Positions 9,777-18,335 of a stretch of DNA of 64,000 bases are shown here, piece after piece. Under the pieces are notes generated by a model, which worked only from the letters and a program-made list of their open reading frames with translations, ran no database searches and was not told the DNA's origin. This stretch comes from an uncultured Pelagibacteraceae bacterium (GTDB taxonomy: Bacteria; Pseudomonadota; Alphaproteobacteria; Pelagibacterales; Pelagibacteraceae). The DNA lies in assembly GCA_902560015.1 (NCBI GenBank), contig CACEKA010000001.1, positions 124,001-188,000 of the forward strand, in the 5' to 3' direction. The position numbers and the translations under genes were made by a program. Every line of letters starts with the position of its first letter. The stretch's first letter is position 1.

Positions 9777-10483
9777 TAGCTAACATTCCATCTATATCCA
9801 CTACCATATCTAGTTTCAATAGCTGAAAAATCAGGATCTACTTTTTTAAATTTTTTACGAATTCTTTTAACATGACTATCGATGGTTCTATCCTCAATAT
9901 CGGTATCCTCTCTATAAGCAATATCCATTAATTGAGCTCGTTCTTTAATAATACCAGGTCTTTTAGCCAGTTCTTTTACAATTAAAAACTCTGTTGTTGT
10001 TAATTTATCTGGGAGTTGTTTGCTATTCCACTCACATTCAAGCTGAGATGGATCTAATTTTAATCGTCCATGAGCAATTAAACTTTTATTTTCTTCTAAA
10101 GTATTATTTGAATCTTTTTTTCTTAACTGAACTCTAATTCTCTCTATCAAAACTTTTATTGAAAAGCCTCCAGATTTTTTAACAAAATCATCTGCTCCTA
10201 ATTTAAGTCCTAATAATTCATCAATCTCATCATCTTTAGATGTTAAAAATATTACTGGAAGAGAGGTTTTTTTTCTTAGTTTCTTGAGTAACTCTTCACC
10301 ATCCATTTTTGGCATTTTAATGTCTATTACAGCTAAATCAGGTGGAGTTCTTATTAGGCCAATTAAAGCACTTTCACCATCTATATATGTTTGAACTTTA
10401 AAACCCTCTTTTTCTAACGCAATACTCAAACTTGTTAGAATATTTCTATCATCATCAATTAAAGCTATAGTTTGTTTGTGCAT
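9776..10483 (-). CDS. chvI: OmpR-family response regulator, ChvI type
   Basis: This 235-residue regulator has an N-terminal receiver domain (acidic Asp10-Asp12, phospho-acceptor Asp54 in AVIDIKMPKMDG, Thr81 in FLTSKDDEIDEL) and a C-terminal winged-helix DNA-binding domain ending ETRYGSGYRWNV. The opening TIALIDDDRNILTSLSIALE closely matches ChvI proteins. One deviation stands out: the conserved receiver Lys-Pro is Lys103-Ser104 with two or three extra residues (KKSGGFS) after it. The gene is first of the chvI-chvG pair and lies 49 bp downstream of polA on the same strand. In relatives ChvI controls envelope and outer-membrane genes; targets here are not visible. Confidence 0.88.
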   Translation of the reverse strand: MHKQTIALIDDDRNILTSLSIALEKEGFKVQTYIDGESALIGLIRTPPDLAVIDIKMPKMDGEELLKKLRKKTSLPVIFLTSKDDEIDELLGLKLGADDFVKKSGGFSIKVLIERIRVQLRKKDSNNTLEENKSLIAHGRLKLDPSQLECEWNSKQLPDKLTTTEFLIVKELAKRPGIIKERAQLMDIAYREDTDIEDRTIDSHVKRIRKKFKKVDPDFSAIETRYGSGYRWNVS

Positions 10484-10532
10484 AACTTATTTAAAAATAC
10501 TAAATTGTTCTAAATTGGGCAATCTAATAAAA

Positions 10533-13307
10533 TTAATGGAGCATACCCCAATTATCTCCAACATTAACATCAACTGTCAGTGGTGTTGAGAATGAATGGT
10601 AATCACTTTGTGCTACACTGGTCATTTCCTCTTTAATTAATTTAATCATTATTTTTTCATCCTTTTTTGGAACCTCAAAAATTAATTCATCATGAATTTG
10701 TAATAACATTTTTGAGTTAAAATTTTTTTGTTCCAATAATTTTTTATCTAATCTAATCATTGCTAAGCGCATAATCTCTGATGCTGAACCTTGGATTGGT
10801 GCATTAATTGCAGCTCGTTCTTGAAAATTTCTCACATTAAAATTTTTATCATTAATTCCATTAAAATGAGATCTTCTACCAAAGATATTATTTACATATC
10901 CACTTTTTCTGCAGAACTTAATAGTACTATCCATATAAACTTTTATTTCTGGAAATTTGGCAAAGTATGCTTCCAAAAATTCTTCTGCTTCATAATTTGA
11001 AACATTAATCTGTTTAGCTAAACCATACTGAGAAATTCCATAAATAATTCCAAAATTAATTGCTTTTGCTTTTCTTCGATGATCTTGATTTACTTTTTTA
11101 ATATCAATATTAAAAATCTGACTAGCTGTTAATGAATGGATATCTTCATTATTTTTAAAAGCTTTTTTAAGTTCTTTAACATCTGCTAGATCTGCCAAAA
11201 TTCTCATTTCAATTTGATTATAATCTGCAGAAATTAGAAAATGATCTTTTTTAGCAGCAAAAGCTTTTCTAATATCTTTTCCATCCTCTGATTTAATTGG
11301 AATATTCTGTAAATTTGGATCACTAGATGCTAATCTACCCGTTGTAGTAGCTGCCAACAAGAATGAAGTATGTACTCTTTTTGTTGATGGATTAATATGC
11401 TCAGGAAGAGAGTCTGAGTAAGTATTTTTAAGTTTTGATACTTGCCTCCAGTCTAGAATTAATTGTGGAAATTCGTGACCTTTAAAGGCTAGATCCTCTA
11501 AAACACTTGCACTTGTAGCAAAACTTCCTTTTTTAGTCTTTTTTAAACCTGCAATCTTAAGATCATTATAAATTATTTCTCCTAATTGCTTCGGGGAGGC
11601 AATATTAAATTCTTTTTTTGAAATTTTAAAAACTTTTTTTTCTAAATTATTTATTTTTTTTTCAAATTTTAAAGAAAGTGATTTTAAAAATTTACTATCG
11701 ACTTCAATTCCCTCCATTTCCATAAAGGCAAGAATCTTAATCAATGGTTTTTCAAAGATTTCGTAAATATTAATCATTTTTTCAAGCTTTAGATTTTTAA
11801 TAAATTTTTTATACAATCTAAAAGTAATATCTGCATCTTCAGCAGCATAATCTTTAGCTTTATTAATCTCTACATCACTAAAATTTATCTCTTTCTTTCC
11901 AGTTCCAACGATTTCTTTAAAAGAAATAGTTTTATGGCCTAAATGAATCTCTGATAGCGTATCCATATTGTGTCTATTTTTTCCTGCATCTAACACATAG
12001 GACATGAGCATTGTATCTTCCATTGGTGAAATAGTTATCCCCTGATTATATAAAACTATAAAATCAAATTTTATATTTTGACCAATTTTCTTAATACTTG
12101 GATCTTCTAATAAAGGTTTTAATTTTTTTATAACAATATTTTTATCAATACATTTTGATGATTTGTGCCCTATAGGTATATAACAAGCTTTACCAATTTT
12201 TGAACACAACGAAACACCTACTAAGTCTGCCTGATGTGGATCTAAAGAATTTGTTTCTGTGTCCACTGCAACCTCTCCTACTTCTTCAGCCTCTTTTATC
12301 CATTCATCTATTTCATCAGGATTTTTAATTAAATGATAATTCTTGTTATTAATTGGTTGTTGTTTTGCTGATGAGACTTTTTCAGTTGATTTATTTGATA
12401 ATTTTGGTTCACCATATGCAGAAATGACAGAACTCAAAAGCCGATTAAATTCCATTTCTCTTAAAAATGTATAAAGCTTATCTTTATCTATTTCTTTTAA
12501 TTTAAACTCTCCCAATTCCCTGTCGATTGGAGCATCTTTCATTAAAGTCACAAGCTGTTTACTGATTAATGCTTTATCTTTATTTTCAATTAATGTTTCT
12601 CTTCTTTTATTTTGTTTTATTTCACCCGCTGATTTTAAAAGTTTTTCTAAAGTTCCATATTTATTAATTAGTTCTGCAGCGGTTTTAACTCCTATACCTG
12701 GAACTCCAGGAACATTGTCACTACTATCACCAGCTAGAGATTGCACATCTATTACTTTTGAAGCGTCAACTCCAAACTTTGTTTGAATATCTTCTTCTGA
12801 GATAAATTTATTTTTCATAGGGTCAAAAATACGAACCCCTTTTTTATACAATTGCATTAAATCTTTATCAGATGAAACAATTGTAACTTTAGCACCTTTC
12901 TTTAATATTTTTTCTACATAAGTTGCAATTAAATCATCCGCCTCATAATTAGGTAAGTCAACTGATGGTAAGTTAAAAGCTAGAACTGATTTTCTGATAT
13001 ACTCAAATTGAGGTGCCAAATCATCAGGTGCTTCTGAACGATTAGCCTTATATTCGCTATAAATATTATTTCTAAATGTTTTTCTTGCTGAGTCAAAAAT
13101 TACTGCAAAATGAGTTGGTTTTTGTAAATTTTGATCTGACTTTGAGTCCTCTAGTAATTTAAAAAGCATACTACAAAATCCACTTACGGCTCCCGTTGGC
13201 AATCCATCGCTCTTTCTAGTTAATGGTGGAAGCGCATAATAAGCTCTAAAAATATATCCTGAGCCATCAATTAGGTAAAAATGATCTGTTTTTTGAATTT
13301 TATCCAT
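10533..13307 (-). CDS. polA: DNA polymerase I
   Basis: A 924-residue three-domain polymerase used in gap filling, primer removal and repair. The 5' nuclease domain covers about residues 1-300 (YLIDGSGYIFRAYYALPP, AGDSSDNVPGVPGIGVKTA). The proofreading exonuclease keeps its acidic residues (VDTETNS near 349, and YAAEDADITFRLY), so 3'-5' activity is probably intact. The polymerase domain shows motif A DYNQIEMRILA near 694, the O-helix RRKAKAINFGIIYG, and motif C QIHDELIFEVP near 872. Length is normal. The gene is divergent from bioY across 115 bp. Nothing appears degraded. Confidence 0.98.
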   Translation of the reverse strand: MDKIQKTDHFYLIDGSGYIFRAYYALPPLTRKSDGLPTGAVSGFCSMLFKLLEDSKSDQNLQKPTHFAVIFDSARKTFRNNIYSEYKANRSEAPDDLAPQFEYIRKSVLAFNLPSVDLPNYEADDLIATYVEKILKKGAKVTIVSSDKDLMQLYKKGVRIFDPMKNKFISEEDIQTKFGVDASKVIDVQSLAGDSSDNVPGVPGIGVKTAAELINKYGTLEKLLKSAGEIKQNKRRETLIENKDKALISKQLVTLMKDAPIDRELGEFKLKEIDKDKLYTFLREMEFNRLLSSVISAYGEPKLSNKSTEKVSSAKQQPINNKNYHLIKNPDEIDEWIKEAEEVGEVAVDTETNSLDPHQADLVGVSLCSKIGKACYIPIGHKSSKCIDKNIVIKKLKPLLEDPSIKKIGQNIKFDFIVLYNQGITISPMEDTMLMSYVLDAGKNRHNMDTLSEIHLGHKTISFKEIVGTGKKEINFSDVEINKAKDYAAEDADITFRLYKKFIKNLKLEKMINIYEIFEKPLIKILAFMEMEGIEVDSKFLKSLSLKFEKKINNLEKKVFKISKKEFNIASPKQLGEIIYNDLKIAGLKKTKKGSFATSASVLEDLAFKGHEFPQLILDWRQVSKLKNTYSDSLPEHINPSTKRVHTSFLLAATTTGRLASSDPNLQNIPIKSEDGKDIRKAFAAKKDHFLISADYNQIEMRILADLADVKELKKAFKNNEDIHSLTASQIFNIDIKKVNQDHRRKAKAINFGIIYGISQYGLAKQINVSNYEAEEFLEAYFAKFPEIKVYMDSTIKFCRKSGYVNNIFGRRSHFNGINDKNFNVRNFQERAAINAPIQGSASEIMRLAMIRLDKKLLEQKNFNSKMLLQIHDELIFEVPKKDEKIMIKLIKEEMTSVAQSDYHSFSTPLTVDVNVGDNWGMLH

Positions 13308-13422
13308 TAAAATATCATTAAATATTACAGACGTATTAAAATCTGTATATAAAAAAATTTACTTTTTTTAAGATCGTTAATTATATCTAGATTATTTTTA
13401 GCTTTGGTAGTATGATTTGTGC

Positions 13423-13974
13423 ATGGAGCTTACTAAAAATATATCACAGACTAAATTAATAAAATCAGTGTTAGCAATAATACTTGGGTCTATAGCGTTA
13501 ACTATATCTGCGAAAATTAAAATACCGTTTTATCCAGTTCCAATGACTATGCAAACATTTGTAGTTCTATTTTTAGGTGTTAGCCTTGGATACAAAATAG
13601 GTCTTGCAAGCATAGGGTTATATTTGTTTGAGGGAATTTTAGGTTTACCTGTTTTTTCAAATTCTCCTGAAAAAGGTGTTGGATTAGTGTATTTTACAGG
13701 TCCAACTATGGGTTATTTGATAGGTTTTTTAACTGCAGGATATTTGGCTTCCAAAGTTAATATTAAAGATAATTTTTTGCTCGTTTTAGCTAAACTTATA
13801 GTGGCAACATCTACTATTTATATATTTGGATTGTTGTGGCTAGGAACTCTTATTGGATGGGATAAACCAATTATAGCTTTAGGTGCTCAACCATTTCTAC
13901 TAGCAGAAACTTTTAAAGTTGTACTTTTAGCCTTACTAACTAAACAAATTTTAAAAATTAGAAATATTATCTAG
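13423..13974 (+). CDS. bioY: Biotin transporter BioY (ECF S component)
   Basis: A small hydrophobic protein with about six membrane segments and the BioY signature: ISAKIKIPFYPVPMTMQT near the N-terminus, FLGVSLGYKIG and YFTGPTMGYLIGF. BioY binds biotin and imports it alone or with the ECF energising module, which is not in this window. I use the ATG at 13423 (183 residues); a TTG two codons upstream is also possible. The 3' end overlaps the convergent regulator gene by 8 bp. No bio synthesis gene is nearby, which would suit uptake as the biotin source, though that is inference. Confidence 0.92.
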   Translation: MELTKNISQTKLIKSVLAIILGSIALTISAKIKIPFYPVPMTMQTFVVLFLGVSLGYKIGLASIGLYLFEGILGLPVFSNSPEKGVGLVYFTGPTMGYLIGFLTAGYLASKVNIKDNFLLVLAKLIVATSTIYIFGLLWLGTLIGWDKPIIALGAQPFLLAETFKVVLLALLTKQILKIRNII

Positions 13975-14539
13975 GTGATCTTTTAGATAGGATTCTTTGA
14001 AGGGTTCTTCTATGCATTTTTAGTCTTCTTGCAGTTTCTGAAACATTTCTATTACATAGTTCAAATACTCTGTGGATATGTTCCCATTTCACTCTATCTG
14101 CTGACATTGGATTTTCTGGTGGAGCAGCTCTTTTTGCAGGATCTGCAAGTAAAGCTTTTTCAACATCCTCTGCATCAGCTGGTTTAGCAAGATAATCAAT
14201 AGCACCCTCTTTAATAGCTGCCACTGCAGTTGGAATATTTCCATAACCCGTTAGCATAATTATTCTACTTTCACTGTTTGTATTTTGAATTTCTTTTACA
14301 ACCTCTAGTCCGTTACCATCTCCAAGTCTTAAGTCTACTACTGCAAAACCTGGTTTCTTTGATTTAACCGACTCTACACCTTTCTGTACACTTTCTGCTT
14401 GAGTTACCTCGAATCCCTTTTTCTCCATCGCTCTAGCCAGTCTTTCTCTAAATGGATTATCGTCATCAACTATAAGTAGAGATTTATTCTCAAAATCGTT
14501 GATATTTTTAAGGACTACTTGTTCTTTCATGGCTCTCAT
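13967..14539 (-). CDS. regA: Redox response regulator RegA/PrrA/ActR type
   Basis: A 190-residue regulator with a receiver domain (SLLIVDDDNPFRERLARAM, phospho-acceptor Asp69 in AVVDLRLGDGNG, AKPAD lysine segment) and a Fis-type helix-turn-helix at the C-terminus (NVSETARRLKMHRRTLQRIL). This combination with an HMHRRTLQR-like recognition helix is the hallmark of RegA/PrrA/ActR, global regulators of redox-responsive energy metabolism. In many alphaproteobacteria its kinase RegB and senC are adjacent; neither is here, so the kinase must lie elsewhere. An internal ATG at 14530 is an alternative start. It is divergent from the polyamine operon. Confidence 0.92.
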   Translation of the reverse strand: MRAMKEQVVLKNINDFENKSLLIVDDDNPFRERLARAMEKKGFEVTQAESVQKGVESVKSKKPGFAVVDLRLGDGNGLEVVKEIQNTNSESRIIMLTGYGNIPTAVAAIKEGAIDYLAKPADAEDVEKALLADPAKRAAPPENPMSADRVKWEHIHRVFELCNRNVSETARRLKMHRRTLQRILSKRSPR

Positions 14540-14566
14540 ATGGTGATTAGCTCACATAATTCAATA

Positions 14567-14669
14567 CCTATTATTTGCTTTACATTATTAATCTATAGGC
14601 TTAATAGGAGGAAATTTTAAAGTTTTTTATCAATAAAAAGCTTTTTTTTATTAAATTTTTTTTTGGAGG
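14567..14669 (+). promoter_or_regulatory. Candidate structured 5' leader of the polyamine operon
   Basis: The 138 bp between regA and the decarboxylase gene contain a CCTATTA (14567-14573) that can pair with TAATAGG (14602-14608). Its CCTAT could instead pair with ATAGG at 14595-14599, so two exclusive folds are possible. The downstream arm runs into a perfect AGGAGG (14606-14611) that has no start codon at a usable distance. A palindrome AAAAAGCTTTTT (14635-14646) and a T9 run (14656-14664) follow. The working ribosome binding site is GGAGG at 14665-14669, 8 nt before the ATG. The motifs are seen directly; regulation is inferred. A speF leader family is known in alphaproteobacteria, but I could not verify membership. 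Confidence 0.35.
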
Positions 14670-14677
14670 CATTTTAA

Positions 14678-15862
14678 ATGCAAAAATTTAAATCAGTTGA
14701 ACAACTAATTAGTCAACTGAAACCTGAAAAACCGATTTATTGTATTAGAAAGAATTCCATTCGTTCTGCGACAAAATATTTTCTTAAGAACTTTCCAGGT
14801 AAAATTCTTTATGCTGTAAAAACAAATCCACATCCAGCTGTTATCCAAACAGTTATTGATAGCGGAGTAGATCAATTTGATGTTGCTTCTATAGAGGAAA
14901 TTAAAAGCATAAGAAGTTTTAGTCAAACGGCAAAATGCTCTTATATGCATACAGTAAAAAGTAGAGAAAGTATTAAAGAAGCTTATTTTAATTATGGAGT
15001 TAAAACATTTTCATTAGATACTAAGGATGAGTTAATAAAAATAATTGAAAGCACAAATAATGCAAAAGATTTAGAATTATTTGTAAGAGTTGCTGTATCA
15101 AACGAACATGCCGAAATAGATTTATCCAAAAAATTTGGTGCATTAAATTCAGAAGCAGTAGGACTATTAAGGTTAGCCAAACATCATTCAAAAAAAATTG
15201 GTTTAAGCTTTCATGTCGGTTCACAATGTATGCATCCAATTTCATACTCAAAAGGTATTACTGAAATTGGAAATATAATAAAAAAAACAAAAATTTTACC
15301 TGATTACATTAATGTTGGTGGAGGATTTCCAACAATATATCCTGATTTAATACCTCAATCTATGGACAGCTATTTTAATGAAATTAAAAAAGGATTAGAA
15401 AACTTAAAGCTTGAAAAGTTACCTGAAATTATTTGTGAGCCAGGAAGAGCTCTGGTAGCAGAAAGTGGCTCTACAATTGTAAGAGTAAATTTAAGAAAAA
15501 AACAAAAACTTTATATAAACGATGGTACTTACGGAACTCTATTTGATGCAGGAACACCTAATATAGTTTTTCCATCTAAAATGATTAAAGATAATACAAA
15601 TAAAATAATATCAAAAAAACTAACTGCTTTTGATTTTTTTGGACCAACATGCGATAGCATGGATTATATGAAAGGTCCTTTTCTTCTTCCTAATAACATT
15701 AAAGAAAATGATTACATTGAGCTTGGCCAACTAGGTGCTTACGGATTAACATTTAGAACTCAATTTAATGGCTATTACTCAGATGAAATATTTGAAGTTG
15801 AAGATAAACCAATAATGACAATGTATGACAAAGACTTTAACAAAGCTACTTTGGTCGCTTAA
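14678..15862 (+). CDS. Fold-type III PLP decarboxylase (ornithine/arginine/lysine decarboxylase family)
   Basis: A 394-residue PLP enzyme of the alanine-racemase-fold decarboxylase family, the eukaryote-like ornithine decarboxylase group. PLP lysine is Lys48 in YAVKTNPHP. His179 (FHVGSQ), GGGFPTIYPD (214-223) and EPGR (254-257) contact PLP. Cys325-Asp326 in FGPTCDSMD and GAYG (353-356) come across the dimer interface. The family includes ornithine, lysine and arginine decarboxylases, and substrate cannot be fixed by eye; ornithine is the default. Its stop overlaps the next ATG by 1 bp, and the operon continues with a deoxyhypusine-synthase-like gene and an agmatinase-like gene. That context makes an agmatine-producing activity worth considering. 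Confidence 0.88.
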   Translation: MQKFKSVEQLISQLKPEKPIYCIRKNSIRSATKYFLKNFPGKILYAVKTNPHPAVIQTVIDSGVDQFDVASIEEIKSIRSFSQTAKCSYMHTVKSRESIKEAYFNYGVKTFSLDTKDELIKIIESTNNAKDLELFVRVAVSNEHAEIDLSKKFGALNSEAVGLLRLAKHHSKKIGLSFHVGSQCMHPISYSKGITEIGNIIKKTKILPDYINVGGGFPTIYPDLIPQSMDSYFNEIKKGLENLKLEKLPEIICEPGRALVAESGSTIVRVNLRKKQKLYINDGTYGTLFDAGTPNIVFPSKMIKDNTNKIISKKLTAFDFFGPTCDSMDYMKGPFLLPNNIKENDYIELGQLGAYGLTFRTQFNGYYSDEIFEVEDKPIMTMYDKDFNKATLVA

Positions 15863-16905
15863 TGTCAAATCATAATAACCCAGGTCATAACAGTAAAAAA
15901 GATTTTTTAAAAAATCCTGTTGAACATATCGATATCACTTCGTTCGACTCTCGTAAAATAATCTCTTCAATGGAAAAAATGTCTTTTGTATCAAGAGAAA
16001 CAGCTAATGCTGCAAACATTTATAATGACATGCTTAAAGATAAAGATTGTACTATATTTTTAACTTTAGCTGGTTCTACATCAGCTGCTGGATGTATGAA
16101 TATTTATAAAGATTTAGTGAAATATAATATGGTTGATGCAATTGTTGCAACTGGGGCTTCTATAGTAGATATGGATTTTTTTGAGGCACTTGGATTTAAA
16201 CATTACCAAGGTTCACAATTTCAAGATGATACAGAATTAAGAAATAATTATATAGATAGGATATATGATACTTACATTGATGAAGAAGAGCTTCAGATGT
16301 GTGATAAAATTATTTGCGATATTGCTGATAGTTTAGAGCCCAGAAGTTATACATCTAGAGAATTTATCTATGAAATGGGAAAATTTTTAAAAAAAAATTC
16401 AAAAAAGAAAGACTCTTTAATTGAAACAGCTTTTGATAATAATGTGCCAATTTTTTGTCCAGCTTTTACAGACTCGAGTGCTGGTTTTGGTTTAGTAATT
16501 CACCAAGAAAAAAATCCAAAACAACATATGACTATAGACTCTGTAAGAGAATTTAGAGAACTTACAGAAATTAAAATTAAATCTAAAGGGTCAGGACTAT
16601 TTATGATTGGAGGAGGTGTGCCAAAAAATTTTATACAAGATACTGTAATTTGTGCTGAACTATTAGGTAAAGAAGTTGATATGCACAAATATGCTGTTCA
16701 AATTACAGTGGCTGATTCAAGAGATGGTGCTTGTAGTAGCTCAACTTTAAAAGAAGCAAGCTCTTGGGGTAAAGTTGATATTACAAAAGAACAAATGGTA
16801 TTTGCAGAAGCAACAAGTGTATTACCTTTAATAGCAAGTGATGCTTATCATAAGGGTGAGTGGAAAAATAGAGATAGAAAAAACTTCACAAAAATTTTTG
16901 AGTAA
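15862..16905 (+). CDS. Deoxyhypusine-synthase-like protein (probable homospermidine pathway enzyme)
   Basis: A 347-residue member of the deoxyhypusine synthase family. Visible family features are LAGSTSAAG (70-78, NAD-binding region), SLEPRSYTSREF, MIGGGVPKNF (248-257) and SSWGKVD with Lys304, matching the enzyme-intermediate lysine of eukaryotic DHS. Bacteria have no eIF5A to modify, so the bacterial proteins have other polyamine roles. As I recall, some convert agmatine to 1,9-bis(guanidino)-5-azanonane, which an agmatinase homologue then turns into homospermidine. The neighbours here (decarboxylase overlapping upstream, agmatinase-like gene 3 bp downstream) fit that route exactly. Family membership is firm; substrate is inference. 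Confidence 0.85.
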   Translation: MSNHNNPGHNSKKDFLKNPVEHIDITSFDSRKIISSMEKMSFVSRETANAANIYNDMLKDKDCTIFLTLAGSTSAAGCMNIYKDLVKYNMVDAIVATGASIVDMDFFEALGFKHYQGSQFQDDTELRNNYIDRIYDTYIDEEELQMCDKIICDIADSLEPRSYTSREFIYEMGKFLKKNSKKKDSLIETAFDNNVPIFCPAFTDSSAGFGLVIHQEKNPKQHMTIDSVREFRELTEIKIKSKGSGLFMIGGGVPKNFIQDTVICAELLGKEVDMHKYAVQITVADSRDGACSSSTLKEASSWGKVDITKEQMVFAEATSVLPLIASDAYHKGEWKNRDRKNFTKIFE

Positions 16906-16908
16906 AAA

Positions 16909-17784
16909 TTGAAATATCTTTCAAATAAAAATGGATTTCTTGGAATTGACAACAAAGTTGATTTCAAAGAAAAAGTTGTGGTAGTTCCTTTTGGGCTTGA
17001 AAAAACTGTTAGTTATGGAGGAGGAACTAAAAATGGACCCAAAGAAATTATAAAAGCCTCTCATCAAGTAGAGCTATATGATGAAGAATTACATTGTGAA
17101 CCTTATAAAAAAATAGGTATTAAAACTTTAAGACCTTTTAAGATAAACAAAGACATTAAAAAAGCCCTCTCTAAAATGTCTAAAATAAATAAGGAAATTA
17201 TAGATAAAAGACTTTTCCCTATGACCTTTGGTGGTGAGCACTCAATTACTCCAGGATGTATTGCTCCTTTTGTAAAAAAATACAAAGATATTTGTCTTCT
17301 ACATTTTGATGCTCATGCAGATCTTCGAGAAAGCTATAATGGAGAAAAATTTTCACATGCTTCAGCAATAAAAAGATGTTTAGATTTTCCAAATGTTTCA
17401 TTAATCTCTTTTGGTATAAGAAATATATCTGAAAGTGAGATTCCATTTTTAAATAAAAACTCATCTAGAATTAATATTTTTTGGGCAAAAGATAAAAGCA
17501 AATGGAATCTTAATAAATTTAAGAAATTAATAAAAAACAAAACAGTTTATCTAACATTTGATGTTGATGGGCTAGACTCTAGTATTATGCCTGCAACTGG
17601 AACTCCTGAGCCAGGTGGATTATTATGGGATGAAACTTTAGATATTATCAGAATTGCAGCAAAAAATTCAAAAATTGTTGGAGCTGATATTAATGAATTG
17701 TCACCAATAAAAGGTTTTAATTCATATAACTTTCTTGTAGCTAAATTAGCTTATAAAATATTATCTTATAAATTTTTATACTAG
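16909..17784 (+). CDS. speB: Agmatinase/ureohydrolase family protein
   Basis: A 291-residue manganese ureohydrolase. The metal ligands are all visible: His111 in FGGEHSI, Asp134, His136 and Asp138 in HFDAHADLR, and Asp218 and Asp220 in TFDVDGLD. The stretch PATGTPEPGGL is typical of agmatinases and related guanidino hydrolases. The start is a TTG at 16909, 3 bp after the preceding stop; no ATG or GTG lies close by. Substrate could be agmatine, arginine or a bis-guanidino polyamine made by the preceding enzyme. The stop codon shares the palindrome CTAG with the stop of the convergent transporter gene. Confidence 0.88.
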   Translation: MKYLSNKNGFLGIDNKVDFKEKVVVVPFGLEKTVSYGGGTKNGPKEIIKASHQVELYDEELHCEPYKKIGIKTLRPFKINKDIKKALSKMSKINKEIIDKRLFPMTFGGEHSITPGCIAPFVKKYKDICLLHFDAHADLRESYNGEKFSHASAIKRCLDFPNVSLISFGIRNISESEIPFLNKNSSRINIFWAKDKSKWNLNKFKKLIKNKTVYLTFDVDGLDSSIMPATGTPEPGGLLWDETLDIIRIAAKNSKIVGADINELSPIKGFNSYNFLVAKLAYKILSYKFLY

Positions 17785-18335
17785 GCTTTTACAGCTTTAA
17801 GGGTGCCAATCAATAATCTAAAAGGTATTAACATCATCAGTGCTACAAATATTTTCACCGCTAAGTCACCTAATGATAAAGTAATCCATGGTATTCCTGT
17901 ACCATAAAAAGATATTGAAAAGAAAAGAAACGTATCTACTATTGAGCCAATAAATGAGGAAGTCAGCGGTGCCACAAACCATTTCCTTTTTCTTAACTGG
18001 TCAAAAATTTGTACATCTAATAATTGAGCAACTATAAACGCCGTTCCTGAACCAATAGCAATCCTCACAGAAATTAAATCTGCAAAGTTAGTTGAGAATA
18101 AAAGAGTAAAGCTTACGCCAATTGTGAAACCAATATAAACAATCTTTCTTGCTATTATTTTACCATAAGATCTATTTGCTAAATCTGTAATTAAAAACGC
18201 AACTGGATAAGTAAAAGCACCATAGGTTAGTATTTCTTCAAGACCATGATACTTTATTGGAAATTGAACTAGATAATTTGAAGATAAAACAACAACTCCC
18301 ATTAAAAATGAGAGAAGTAAAAAAAATTTATTCAT
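17781..18335 (-). CDS. yhhQ: Queuosine precursor transporter (YhhQ/VUT family)
   Basis: A 184-residue hydrophobic protein with about six membrane segments. The segments TYPVAFLITDLANRSYG, IAIGSGTAFIVAQLLDV and SFIGSIVDTFLFFSISFYG are characteristic of the VUT/YhhQ family, inner-membrane importers of queuosine precursors (preQ0/preQ1) in proteobacteria. It is the last gene of a minus-strand run and overlaps rpmB by 1 bp. Alphaproteobacterial members are often loosely annotated as hypothetical integral membrane proteins. Whether this organism salvages preQ0, preQ1 or queuine cannot be told here. Confidence 0.85.
   Translation of the reverse strand: MNKFFLLLSFLMGVVVLSSNYLVQFPIKYHGLEEILTYGAFTYPVAFLITDLANRSYGKIIARKIVYIGFTIGVSFTLLFSTNFADLISVRIAIGSGTAFIVAQLLDVQIFDQLRKRKWFVAPLTSSFIGSIVDTFLFFSISFYGTGIPWITLSLGDLAVKIFVALMMLIPFRLLIGTLKAVKA

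Noticed and set aside
13380..13416. Possible BioR-like operator (TTATATCTAGATTAT) before bioY
   Set aside because: It only loosely resembles the BioR consensus, and in DNA this AT-rich such matches arise by chance.
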